64,000 bases of DNA, from contig OW121743.1 of the NCBI GenBank assembly GCA_933228675.1, positions 12,867,371 to 12,931,370 on the forward strand, written 5' to 3'. This document shows positions 45,400 to 56,228 of this stretch, piece by piece; position 1 is the first letter of the stretch, and every line of letters starts with the position of its first letter. Made by a program: the position numbers and the translations under genes. Source of the stretch: Stomorhina lunata. Taxonomy: Eukaryota > Arthropoda > Insecta > Diptera > Rhiniidae. The notes beneath the pieces were generated by a model, which worked only from the letters and a program-made list of their open reading frames with translations, was not told where the DNA came from and ran no database searches.

Positions 45400-45905
45400 C
45401 ATTATATGACATGTGGCGCCATCTTGTTGAAACCACATGCCCTCCACATTCATTTCTTCAATTATAGGCAAGAAAAAACTGGTTATCATTTCACGATACC
45501 GAACACCATTGACTGTTTGCGCTTGACCTGCCTCATTTTCATAAAAAAAGGTCCAATGATTCCTCCAGCCCAAAAACCACACCACACAGTGACACGTTGA
45601 GGATACATTTGCTTCTCGTGAATCACTCGAGGATTTTCCTCAACCCAAATGCGACAATTCTGTCTATTGACGATGCCATCAAGATGGAAATGGGCCTAGT
45701 TACTGAAGATGATTTTATCGGCAAAATTAGCATTTTCATGTTGTCTCTCCAATACCCAATTAACGAACTCCCCTCGCTGTTCGTGGTCATCTGGCTTCAG
45801 TTCCTGAGTCAATTGAACTTTGTATGCATGAAGATGCAAATCTTTCGTCAAAATTCGCTGCATAGTGGATTTGGAGACACCAATTTGCTGAGCTCGGTGT
45901 CGAAT
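45400..45905 (-). pseudogene. Tc1/mariner-superfamily transposase remnant
   Basis: The minus strand translates to QQIGVSKSTMQRILTKDLHL (helix-turn-helix region), then VNWVLERQHENANFADKIIF. Then comes the first catalytic block, where the expected acidic residues are replaced by Asn and a stop codon (about 45700-45707). It continues with HFHLDGIVNRQNCRIWVEEN, VTVWCGFWAGGIIGPFFYEN and WFQQDGATCH with the second catalytic Asp. The 3' third, including the last catalytic residue, is cut off by the SINE at 45396. A GGTCGGTCGGTC-type microsatellite lies at its 5' side (about 45918-45932). The loss of the first catalytic block and the truncation make it inactive. I cannot name the family more precisely. 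Confidence 0.88.
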
Positions 45906-45956
45906 CGATCGAATCGGTCGGTCGGTCGGTCTATCGACCTGGAGCCAAACTACCGC

Positions 45957-46024
45957 ATTCGATATCGATCGAAAACTCAGACTTTTAAGCGAATATTGTG
46001 AAGTATACTTTAGGGATGTTCAAA
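45957..46024. repeat. short dispersed segment shared with 34381-34450
   Basis: ATTCGATATCGATCGAAAAC, CTCAGACT, AATATTGTG and GGATGTTCAAA or GGATTTTCAAA are shared in order over about 68 bp. It lies upstream of the transposase remnant, so it may be an end region of that element. Confidence 0.6.
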
Positions 46025-46059
46025 GTTACTTCGATGCAAAAAGTTTATTGAAATTTGGT

Positions 46060-46330
46060 ATCCATTTTAATTCGTGCTGTGGTGGTGCTGTGTATTTTGC
46101 GGAATCCATGCTAGTGGCGAGCTGCTGGTAATTGGCTGGTCAGCTGGGGGGGGGAGTGGAACCTCAAATGTTGTTGTTGTTACTGCGATATTATTAGTAA
46201 TATCGCAGAAGTAGCAGTCCTTGATCGGAATCCTAAGATTTCCGATACATTCCGGTACGAAGAACCGACTGCCGTGGGTGTCTCCGTGACTGGTGATAGG
46301 AGGGATATCATCTGTACGATGATCCCTCAT
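46060..46330 (-). other. retroelement-like segment downstream of the RT remnant
   Basis: The minus strand has an open frame (46067-46330) beginning just where the reverse transcriptase frame is lost. It shares the RT-derived ATCCCTCCTATCACCAGTCA and then changes to unrelated sequence, with a small perfect hairpin at 46183-46208 (11-bp arms, CTGCGATATTA and complement). It is read as a junction between two degraded elements. No domain recognised. Confidence 0.45.
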
Positions 46331-47526
46331 TCGCGGGTTTCCCAGTTTTTAGGATTGGGATCTCTCTCCCCTCTTTCCAGACAATGGGTATAATGAGGCT
46401 AGTCGTAGATAGATTTAGGACACCTGTCAAGAACTCGACTCCCCACTTGCCTAGGTGTTTTAGTAGCATGGAAATTCCGTCAGGGCCAATTGCCTTTGAA
46501 GGCTTAGCTGTACGGATGGCCTTTGCAACTTCAGCAAAGTACGGATGGCCTTTGCAACATCAGTTGTGGTGGGTCCGATAATGGAAGATCATGCAACTTG
46601 CAAACAATATGTCTTCTAGCGCTGTATCTCTCGGGGTGCTCAATAAATAATCGGCTAAAGGCACGCGAGCACGCTTTCGAGTCAGATATGGTGCTATCGG
46701 CAAACTTAATCGCGACTTGATCATCCTTTTTCATAGGCTTCGAGAGGGATCGAAATGTGGACCACAAACTTATTTATTGCCGCGCCAAGGTTTTAGTTTT
46801 TTAAGTGATCAAGCCAACGGTTCCACTTGTCCTCATTTACCAAACTGCAATCACGATTCAGCAGGACGATCCTGGGATCATCAGGGTTTGTATTGCGGAT
46901 CGCATCACGCTCATCTGTTAATCCCACTGCTTTTGCTGGGAAGTGCGGCCTCACTACGGATATTCTACCAGCAGGGATAAAGCGAGTGGCAGCAGCATTG
47001 ATGGTTACGCAAGACTTCCTCTCTTATTCCCGTGCCAAGGTTTCTGTTCTTCAAGTTATCAAGCCAACGGTTCCGCTTGTCCTCATTTACCAACCTGCTG
47101 ATATCGCGGTTCAGCAGGACGATCCTGGAATCATCAGGGTTGGTATTGCGGATCGCATCACGTTCATCTGCTAATCCCACTGCTTCTGTTGGGAAATGAG
47201 GCCTTACTACGCATATTCTACCAGCAGAGATAAAGCGAGTGGCAGCAGCATTGATGGTTACGCAAACCTCCCTCTCTTATTCCCGCACCAATATTGCAGT
47301 TCTTCAAGTTATCAAGCCTGGGATCATCATGGTTGGTATTGCGGATCCCATCACGTTCATCTGCTAATCCCACTGCTTCTGGTATTGGGATCTCATCAAG
47401 CTCATCTGCTAATCCCACTGCTTTTGCTGGGAAGTGCGGCTTCACTACGGATATTCTTCCAGCAGGGATAAAGCGAGTGGCAGCAGCGTCGATGGTTACG
47501 CGAGACTCCCTCTCTGCTTCGTGCAT
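46310..47526 (-). pseudogene. LINE reverse transcriptase remnant with internal tandem duplications
   Basis: The minus strand (5' at about 47526) reads TIDAAATRFIPAGRISVVKP, then several versions of GLADERDAIRNTNPDDSRIV and WLDNLKNRNLGTG. It then continues MWSTFRSLSKPMKKDDQVAI, AFSRLFIEHPERYSARRHIV, KAIRTAKPSKAIGPDGISML, LLKHLGKWGVEFLTGVLNLS and IPIVWKEGREIPILKTGKPA, ending near NEGSSYR. This is the region between endonuclease and the finger/palm of the RT domain in Jockey-like LINEs; the AIGPDGIS motif is diagnostic. The GLADERDA segment occurs three times at about 240-250 bp spacing (AAGCGAGTGGCAGCAGC at 46980, 47232 and 47470). A stop and frameshifts are present, and the catalytic YADD part is missing. 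Confidence 0.87.
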
Positions 47527-47639
47527 GTTCGAGGGTGGTTGGAGATCTCTGAAGTGGTGGTGACGTACGGCGTTCAGAGATGATAAAATAGTTTGGTCGC
47601 TTTAGTCTAACGATTTATTTTTAATATTCAAAAACAATA

Positions 47640-47990
47640 CAAAGTTAATGAGTCAGAAGTATATGGAAGATAAGTCCCCAATTCAATGTTTTGACAGCTC
47701 AAAAACACAATTGTTTTTCAGGATGAATTATTCTAGGGGGAAAGTTTTTTTTTCGAATTTCTCTCAAGATTTCCAGCAAACAAATGTTTCTGTATCACTT
47801 AGAATTGACAGTTCTACCTTGCTCAAGCGAAACAGAGGCTATATGGCCCATTACACCGAAGAAACCGGCGAGCCTTTGCTTCGCTGTGCTTCTTCCGAAA
47901 AGAACATTTGTTGGACTTGAAATACGAGATCGATTGCTTATTTGCTGCCTTACACCAGTTGACGGAAGCCTCTTTTTGAGGGATTGATAA
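47640..47990 (-). pseudogene. mariner-type transposase fragment
   Basis: The minus strand shows GRSTAKQRLAGFFGVMGHIA, then SVSLEQGRTVNSK, a stop in place of an expected Glu/Trp position, YRNICLLEILREIRK, and after a short gap NIELGTYLPYTSD. These match, in order, the stretch between the first and last catalytic residues of mariner transposases. The segment that should carry the second catalytic Asp (the HHDNA region) is deleted or scrambled. At least one stop and several frameshifts are present. It is a different lineage from the transposase at 45400-45905. Confidence 0.75.
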
Positions 47991-49492
47991 ATTTTGGAAT
48001 AATAATAAAACTTTAAACTTTTATATAGTGCTGCCAGATTTTAGCTATTGACATTAGTTTTGCCAGTTCTTAAACTTAAATAGTATCCCCATCGTACCAA
48101 AATAATAAAATCTTCTCGAGAATAGATGCAATGTTTAGTCTTCTATTCAAATAATTGAATCTTTGTACATTATACCTCAAATTCCCTTTCTTCCATCCTC
48201 CTCATTTAACCGAAACCTCTTCCTGTTTCCAGCCCATTAGAAGTTTAAAATGTGTTATCCTCTGTCTCTAATAATTATGACTACTGCCAGCTTTAAGACA
48301 CGTTTCTTGACTATAAAATCCCAGAATTTACCACAAACTTTAACCACTCGCACATGTTCCAAGCACATTCACATAATTGTGGTAAATATTATGGTCATGA
48401 TGAAAATAATGTGGCCATTACCTACCATATCCTTAGGATTTTATTAGAGAAACAAACTATTTGGGGTTTTCTTTATCTGAAGATTTTTAATAGTTTGGTT
48501 GCGAACTATTTTTACAACTCAAACTTAAATGGACAATTAAATAGGTTAGAAAAAGACTTAGGAAGGAGAAGGAAGAAAAAGGGAGTAATGAAAAAAAAAC
48601 ATTTTATGTAGTACTTAATTTTACAGGATTTTCTTGAAGATATTAAAAAAAGTAAGGTAAGAATTAAATAAAGGTTTGAAATTCTCTTAAAAATGCCCTT
48701 ATGAGCCCATAAAAGCTTAAGTACTTAATTAACACATTTTGGTAACACTTACTACTTCTCTGTTTTTTTTTTTACCTGGTAATGCCGTGTCATTACTTTC
48801 ATTATTCCAAGAGCTTCCTAAGGGCATATTAACTAAGTTTTTGATCATCTAGAGCTGCCTTGAACTTTATCATTGAAACAACTTTTTCTAAGGAACTTTA
48901 ACCTTTTTCAGTTTTTTTATTTCCTCTTAAATCTTGTTAAAAAGTTTCATTCATTTTTTTTGTAAACCACATTTAAACATATCTACGTGTCTTTCATAAC
49001 TTTTAAAATCTATTATCTTCTTTTTTTTCATTTTGGTCTTCAAAAAAAAAATAATGCGAAACATAAAGGAATGTTAACAAATTAAGTTAGAAATTCCTAT
49101 TACAAGACACTTTATAGTTTTTACTAAATTTACACTAAAAAATTGAAAACCATTACTAAGAACATTGTTATTACAAGCTTATCAGTGTTGCCAGCTAAGA
49201 ATTGTAAAAACACATGCAATGTAACATACAAATGCTACAAATCCCGTTCGGAATTGAAACCATTTTCTATTAATTTCCGTTGGAAATGGTTTTTGCTTCT
49301 ACTGACTCCGAAAAATCGTTAACTCTATAAAAATCTGCAATCCGTTTTCGGCTATCTCGTCTAGTTTCTGAGATAAATAGTATCTGTTTTGTTCTATATC
49401 CTTCAAAACAGGGTTTTTTGTGCTATTTTGCTCTATACGCCAAAAATATGGTGTAAAAATCTCAAAATTCCATAGTATAGATTTTTTGAAAA
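47991..49492. other. gene-free intron stretch
   Basis: No element recognised. A possible splice-like microexon at 48627-48656 was examined and rejected. The sequence is AT-rich with poly-T tracts. Confidence 0.45.
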
Positions 49493-49529
49493 TTAAGTTA
49501 AAACTTCAAGATCGATTTTCTCAAAATGC

Positions 49530-50336
49530 ATTTTTGGCGTATAGAGGACATAAGCTCCCGCACGACGAAATGTTTTCATGGAGTTGACAAGATGTTGCCA
49601 TAGCGTGCAGATGTCGTTTGAGCCAGTAACCGGTGGCAATTTGATGAGATTGTAGCTTGGTGACGTCAAACTTTCATTGTGCTTCTGTCTGTATGTTTCG
49701 CGACACACTCAGAAGTGTTCTAACCTCAGCAGCAACTAGTTAATCATCGGAGTCCATATTGCCTCCTCGAATTGTACTTACGCCCAGTACACTTGATGAG
49801 TGCCTTCCGTCAACTACAATATGGTCTATCTGAGTTTTTGTAATTTGATCGGGAGATACCCAGGTCACTTTGGGGATTTCAAGGTGTCAAAAGCTGGTAC
49901 TGCTCACTACCCTATTGCGAGCCGCCGCAAAGGAGATCAACCTCAAACCATTGTCGGATGTTATGTTGTGGAGACTGAATTTACCAACAGTGGGCTTAAA
50001 ATAACTTTCCCATCCAATCTTTGCGTTAAAGCCCAGTATTATTTTCACGTGATTGGGGCAGTTATTATGCACTTCCTCAAGTCAATCATAAAATTCTTCT
50101 TTTATATCATCATCTTTCTCCTCTGTGGAAGCGTGAGCACAAATCAATCTCAGATGAGAGTACTTAGCTTGGACTTGGAATGTAGCTATCCTTTCGTTTA
50201 CTGAGCTGAACCTAAAGACTAGATTACGCATTCTGTTGCTGATTATGAATCCACAACCAAATTCATGCCTAATCTCATGGCAGCTGTAATACAGGTCACA
50301 TTTGGCTACGCCGCACAGTGAGATTTCTTCATACAT
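49530..50336 (-). pseudogene. RTE-like LINE endonuclease, C-terminal part
   Basis: The minus strand from 50336 reads KCDLYYSCHEIRHEFGCGFI, INERIATFQ-like sequence (VNERIATFQVQAKYSHLRLI), CAHASTEEKDDDIKEEFYD, then PNHVKIILGFNAKIG, KFSLHNITSDNGLRLISFAA, HKATWVSPDQITKTQIDHIV, VDGRHSSSVLDVSTIRGGNM and DSDD before a stop. This is the EEP endonuclease of the RTE-like LINEs often annotated in insects as craniofacial development protein 2-like. The catalytic GDFN motif has lost its Asp and the final Asp-His is gone, so it is inactive. Together with 51801-52028 it forms one domain split by inserted repeat DNA. Confidence 0.88.
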
Positions 50337-50339
50337 CTA

Positions 50340-51195
50340 ACTGCACAAAATAGAAGGAGTTATCCTACAACGATGAAATTTGGCACACTTATATAGTTTT
50401 ATATAGATAAGAAAAATTCAAAAAAACTTTGAAATCCGACGACTCCTTGAGGTACCTCCCTTGGACCCCCATTTTTTTACTTATTTTTCTTCTCAATGTA
50501 TAACCCGCAATTTTTAACAGAATTTCATGAAAATCGGCATAACTCTATTATTTGACCAAGAAAAGAGCTCCACTAGTTTTGGTTGAAATCCGACGACTCC
50601 TTAAGGTACCGCCCTTGGACCCCCATTTTTTCACTTATTTTTCTTCTCAATGTATAAACCCCAATTTTCAATAGAATTTGATAAAATTTGGCACACTTCT
50701 ATTTTTTGATCCAGAAAAAAGCCTTACTAATTTTGGTTGAAATCCGACGACTCTTTGAGGTACCTCCTTTGGACCTCCATTTTTGCACTTATTTTTCTTC
50801 TCAATGTATAAACCCCAATTTTCAATAGAATTTGATAAAATTTGGCACACTTCTATTTTTTGATCCAGAAAAAAGCCCTACTAATTTTGGTTGAAATCCG
50901 ATGACTCTTTGAGGTACCTCCCTTGGACCCCAATTTTTTCACTTATTTTTCTTCTCAATGTATAAACCCCAATTTTCAATAGAATTTGATAAAATTTGGC
51001 ACACTTATATTTTTTGATCCAGAAAAGAGCCCTACTAATTTTGGTTGAAATCCGACGACTCCTTGAGGTACCTCCCTTGGACCCCCACTTTTTCACATTT
51101 CAATGTATAACCCACAATTTGATAAAATTCGGCACACTTTTATTTTCTGATCTAAAAAAGAGTTCTACCAATTTCGGTTGAAATCCGGTTAAAGC
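50340..51195. repeat. ~155-bp tandem repeat, about 5.5 copies
   Basis: GAAATCCGACGACTCCTTGA, GGTACCTCCCTTGGACCCCC, TTATTTTTCTTCTCAATGTA and TTGATAAAATTTGGCACACT recur about every 155 bp. Copies are only slightly diverged, and the last is truncated. The array separates the two halves of the RTE endonuclease. Reading frames through it (for example 50668-50850 and 50881-51096, minus) repeat the same peptide and are not genes. Confidence 0.92.
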
Positions 51196-51800
51196 CAATA
51201 TTTAAATATTTTATTCATTAATTATCATTTCCTTAACTACATCATCCAATTCCGAAACATTTTTATAAGGTTGGTAGGATTAATAACTGCAATTTGATTA
51301 AAAACTTAAGCCTGAAGGTATGCAATGGTTTTTTATTATAAGCAATATTCCTGACTTTTTTTTACTAAATTTTGATTTTTTCAAAAGTTTGACAAAAGTT
51401 GCTAAATTTTTTTAGCTAATTCGAAAGAAAAGCCTTTTGTCTTTCATTTCATTATACTAAGAGCACGGAGGTACACCGAGCCAACTGACTTTTTCTCCAA
51501 CGAAAACTGCCAATGCTAAATTTTATAGGACAATCTTAATGCGCTCATATCTCCCAAACTATGTATGCAGTAAACTTTTTTTTTTCTTTAAAACAAACAC
51601 AAGATCTCAGACTTCAATAAAATTCACACCTACATTTTGCCACTTGAAATATCTTCGATACATAAGCCTTTAAATTTCAATAATTTTACCATAAATTTTT
51701 GTTTCACAACATTTAGCTGACTTCAACCGATTTTTTGTATATATATGTATATATATCTTAGGAAAAAAATATAGATTTTTCATTGCTAGATTCTTCTCTA
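51196..51800. other. gene-free stretch between the 155-bp repeat and RTE fragment
   Basis: AT-rich; nothing recognised. It is part of the ~1.46 kb that separates the two endonuclease halves. Confidence 0.45.
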
Positions 51801-52028
51801 TCAAATGGCATTATTAGATTTTTGAAAAGTGATAGTCAAAAATGCGCCGTCGCCTTTCCATCTTAACTCCTGGATAGCAGTCACATCACACTTATATGCA
51901 TCAAGAACATCCATCAACTGGATCAAAGCACCTCCTCTGTAAAGGGTTCGGATGTCCCAGGTGCTTTCCATAGAACGTCCCCTCGTATTAGGAGGGGTCG
52001 TTCTAATTCTTACTTTTTGCTTATTCAT
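51801..52028 (-). pseudogene. RTE-like LINE endonuclease, N-terminal part
   Basis: The minus strand encodes STWDIRTLYRGGALIQLMDV and LDAYKCDVTAIQELRWKGDG, the opening of the EEP domain including the conserved Glu of the IQE motif. It then runs into unrelated sequence. The continuation (KCDLYYSC onward) is at 50336 and below. Both pieces are in the same orientation and order, so this is one element interrupted by about 1.46 kb. Confidence 0.85.
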
Positions 52029-53509
52029 AGTAGATATTTTTTTCTAGGAGTGTCTTACTAAGCCAACATCCCAAACCATATTTTTATCACTTTTATGGGA
52101 ACACGCGGCACATATTAGTTTGCTACTTAAATGGAGCTTAACGTAGTTTCCCAGGTGTTACTACGAGGAGGTTAGCGTCCACAGTTGAGATGAAGGATGA
52201 ACCAAGATAATTCTGGGCTTACCAAGTTAAGACCAATCAGAACCATTGCTTGGTATCCAACATCCCCTACATCACCCTTTTCTTTTCCTATAAAAGCAAT
52301 ATACGGAATTTATTTAACCTCCGAAAGGAATTAAGTTCTGTAACATAGCTAAAGGGTCTTCCGAACTTTGACAGTTGATAAGGGACACCTTTTTAAAGCT
52401 ACATCTGCCAAATTAGTTTTCACTTAGTCAATGTGAAGGTAAAAAGCCATAGAAAACGGCATGTGTTCGCTATAGGCCTATTTTTGAATGAATTACATTA
52501 GAATTAAAACAGATTTCGGGAAATCTCTAACGTATATTCTGTGGAATCTCAGTCATTTGGTCGCCTTGTTTTTTGGCTATTAACCCCCGACTAAAGACTA
52601 CCGCAAAGATCATGAAGCTTGAAAGAAACTTCATTACACTAAGGACGTGATAAGAAAATCTCCACCCACTCTTATCTTTCACTTAGATCCGACCATGTAT
52701 GCCTAAATAAGCCAATCTTACGAGGAAGTTGGATCTCCAATAATCCAACTTCCTCGTAAGATTGGCGATCTAGTTGGAAAGCGACCTAGTAGGGGCTTTA
52801 GGCCTAGGTGGGGACATACAAAAACCATTTTCAAAGATTTCTAAACACATGTAAAATTTTGAGATATTCGCAAAAAACTTTTTTCGCTTTGGTCGTAGTA
52901 CTTTAGTACCTCCAACTCGCACATTTTAAACAGCTTTGGATAGTCAAGAGATCAAGCTTTTAAAAGCTGTATGCATTGGGCTTATGTTCTATGAACTTAA
53001 GTATGTTTTTGTCCAGAGTTTCGCTTTTTTTAATTTTTTCGTAATATTGGCTTAGACAAGGGACTTTTTGGACTAGATTTAATGAGTAGATTTTATGAGT
53101 CTTCTCCTTAAACGGTTGATGTGTAAAAAATTTTGGTTTTGGAGATAAAGTACTTCCAAAATTAGTTCGTTCGTATGCCAAAGATATAAAACCATTTTCG
53201 AAGGTAACTATTTACTCGGTTTTTTTCAAATCTCGAAATCAAAAAGGAAATCTCGTTTATCGCTTACAACTGATGCCATTGGCATCACTGTTCTCTATTA
53301 TCTTTTGTTTACATTCTCTACATTTACAACAAATAACACATTTTCACAGGGCTGCCAGACATTTTTCGTGAAAAAATCGAAATATTTTTCCAAAAAATCG
53401 GCATTTTTGGCGATTTTTAAAAATTTACTGCCGAAATTTTTAAAAATCGGCAAAAAATCGGAATTGTCAAAAAATATTTAACAAATATAGCCGAATATTA
53501 AAAAAATGT
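52029..53509. other. gene-free stretch with a perfect hairpin
   Basis: No gene recognised. It contains the hairpin at 52711-52766. The composition is less AT-extreme than that of the arrays. The 52029-52260 part may be the 5' UTR of the RTE-like element on the minus strand. Confidence 0.45.
52711..52766. other. perfect 24-bp stem hairpin with 8-base loop
   Basis: The arms 52711-52734 (starting GCCAATCTTACGAGGAAGTT) and 52743-52766 are exact reverse complements, with loop CTCCAATA at 52735-52742. Outside the arms complementarity stops at once. The stem length resembles a small-RNA hairpin, but no flanking stem continuation typical of animal pri-miRNA is seen. Confidence 0.9.
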
Positions 53510-54265
53510 TCATTGTAAATTTTTCTAAAGCACAAACTTTTATTGAAAATTTGTCAATAGAACAAATTTTATATTGAAAATTTGTCTATACAAAAAATTT
53601 TATTTTAATTTCTATTCTTCTATACAAAAGATCTTATATTGAAATTTTTCTATACTAAAAATGTTTATGGAAAATTTTTCTATACAGAAAAATTTTATAT
53701 GGAAAATTTTTCTCTAAAAAAAAATTTATATTGAAAATTTTTCTCTAAAATATGAAATATATGGACAATTTTTCTGTACAAAAAAAATTGTTTGTAGAAA
53801 ATTTTTCTATACAAAAATTTTATATGGAAAATTTTTCTCTAAAAAAAATTTTATATGGAAAATTTTTCTCTAAAATATGAAATATATGGACAATTTTTCT
53901 GTACAAAAAAGTTGTAGGTAGAAAATTTTTCTATACAAAAAATTCTATATGGAAAATTTTTCTATTCAAAAAATTGTACGTGAAAAATGCTTCTTTACAA
54001 AAAATTTTTCTCTAAAAAAAATTTTATATGTAAAATTTTTTCATACAAAAAAATTTTATGTTGAAAATTTTGCTATACAAAAAAATATGAAATATATGGA
54101 AAATTTGTATGTACAAAAAAGTTATAGGTAGAAAATTTTTCTATACAAAAAATTTTATATGGAAAATTTTACTACAGAAAAAAAATTTAAATATAAAATT
54201 TTTCAATAGAAAAAAGTTCATATTGTAAATTTTTCGGCAGAAAAAATTTATATTAAAAATTGTTC
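53510..54265. repeat. AT-rich ~30-bp tandem array (array H)
   Basis: Units are near TATATGGAAAATTTTTCTAT plus ACAAAAAATTT, about 24 diverged copies. A longer block (TCTAAAATATGAAATATATG followed by GACAATTTTTCTGTACAAAA) is repeated at about 53744 and 53870. It is flanked on both sides by sequence with AAAATCGGCAAAAATCGCC-type motifs (53370-53470 and 54410-54510). Confidence 0.88.
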
Positions 54266-56176
54266 GTCCCAAATTTTGACTCTTTAAATTTCAATGTATC
54301 CGAATTGAAATTGAATTGAAAACTTTTATCGTTTTTTAACCTCTGATTTGTAAAAAGACTGTAAAAACTTTTAAGTAAAGTTGATTTTCGATATTATCTT
54401 AAAAATCGCCAATTTTCTAGCCAAAATCTGCATAAGGGCACTATAACTATTTTTCAGGTCATAAATCGCCAAAATGGCGAAAAATCGGCAAATCTGGCAA
54501 GGCTGCTTTTGCAGCAATTTTTCTCATTACTCAGAGAACTTTTGCTATTATTACACTCTTTTCTTTACAATTAACTGATGAATTTTTGTGGGTGTTGTTT
54601 TAACAGCCCCCATCAAACAGAAAATGGGGGGTTTTTGTTTGGCGCGCTTTGTAAAATGAAATCAGTTTACAACTAGACCTTAAACCGAATGTTTGCTCTT
54701 ATTACTAGAGATATAAAAAATAAAAAAATAAGAAGAAATAGTAAAAATTATAGCGAGTGTTTAAAAAATTTCTAACGTAAAAATTTCTGTTTAAAAATAG
54801 TAAAATTTTTTTATGAATCGTAATAAAAAATTTTTATAATTGTAATAAAAAAATGGGATTTAAATGAGAATATAACAAGTTAATTGGCTTCATTTTTTGT
54901 TTAATAAAGATTTTTTAATAAAATAATTAAATAATAAAAAAATTTGTTAAAAAAATATAACTAATAAAAAAGTAAAAAAGTGATAACTATTAAAAAAGTT
55001 TGATAAATTTTAACTATAACAACCTTCAATTAATTGATGTAAATTCTAAAAAAAAATATTAGCAGCAAAAACTGCAAATTTTCATATTTATTATTATAAT
55101 AATAATTTAAAATTATGGGTTTTGTTTACTTTATCACATGATATATCAAAAAGTTGCACAGCAATACAAAAATTTTGTTGTATCTTATATTTTTTATGAT
55201 TTTTCTAAAAACGAAACATTTTTTCGGTGTAATTTTCATGATATCTCTAAGACGACTAAGCGGATAAAGAAAAGTGTGAGGACGATTTAAAGATAAAATT
55301 GTTCTGGAATTTCGGTTTTTCTTATTATCTCAATATGACCAGCCGTTTTGGAGTTATATTAACATTATTTGCAAAAAAAACACGTTTTTCGGAAAAAAAA
55401 TATATCTCGAAAACTATAGTCAACTCGAAAAAAAACTAATACCACTTTCAGAAAAAGCAGATAGAAATCATCTTGATTAAATCAACAATTCTCTTGCCGC
55501 AAAACTTTGTTGACCTGTGTTATTAAAGAAAAATCTACATAAATTTTCCATAAAGAAAAAACAAGAGAATATAAAATTAATTAAAAAATTTGAAATTCAT
55601 TGCATTAAATGTTCAAAACTCTTAATAAATCTGTTTAGTTATGATAAAATTTAAAATTCAAATTTAAATCACAATATCTAATAAGTATTAGCATTCATTC
55701 CAAAACGGACTTATTTATAAATTCCATACAGTCTGCCAAAAAATTGCTTATACACTTAAAGAATAGCCTTTAAAACATGTAAAATTGCAATTAGCCTCGT
55801 TTTAAATTTTATTATTTAAAAAAAAAATTGTTTGTATTTAAATCAAACGACATGCACTTTACGAAGCTTGCCTTCAATGTTGCAAAATTTTTGGAATTCA
55901 AAAAAAGTTATATAAATTAATATATTTGCATTTGCATTTTGAACAAAATTTGTTAATAAATTCTAAATATTCCTTGATTTTCCTATAGGAAATAAAAAAA
56001 AAATTCATATTATAACCTTTGATCCCGGGAATGAAAGGATTTTCCATTATTAAAAAAACAATAATTTTTCCATTATTAAAAATTAATGCCACTTTTCGTT
56101 GTAATTTTATAACTCATGAACGGGCTAACCTATTCAAACCAAATATTTAGAATTTGTTCTGATTAGTAGAAGGTTT
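54266..56176. other. gene-free stretch
   Basis: AT-rich. It contains the dispersed repeat 55208-55445. No gene or other element recognised. Confidence 0.45.
55208..55445 (+). repeat. dispersed repeat shared with 62185-62375
   Basis: TTTTTTCGGTGTAA, ATGATATCTCTAA, ACTAAGCGGAT(A/T)AAGAAAA, AAATTGTTCT, CCGTTTTGGAGTTAT and CTCGAAAACTA occur in the same order in both places, with indels. No coding capacity. Confidence 0.75.
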
Positions 56177-56228
56177 ATTGAGGCCCTATGTTTCACTGGG
56201 AGTCAAGGATAACAGAAGAAGAAGTAGA
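56177..56228 (+). mobile_element. very short RTE-like LINE 3' end
   Basis: GGCCCTATGTTTCACTGGGA and GTCAAGGATAACAGAAGAAG closely match 59560-59600, the 3' end of the RTE-like fragment there, including the short AGAAGAAG tail. It looks like a 5'-truncated insertion. Confidence 0.7.

Noticed and set aside
45000..45400. Possible tRNA gene
   Set aside because: A and B boxes are present, but the acceptor stem does not close, and the same 300-bp unit recurs at 57018 with a body, an AT tail and target duplication. It is a SINE.
48627..48656. 30-nt AG...GTAAGA microexon candidate
   Set aside because: Flo2 enters this intron in phase 1, and in that phase the segment contains a TGA stop. In phase 0 or 2 it is open, but those do not fit the gene.
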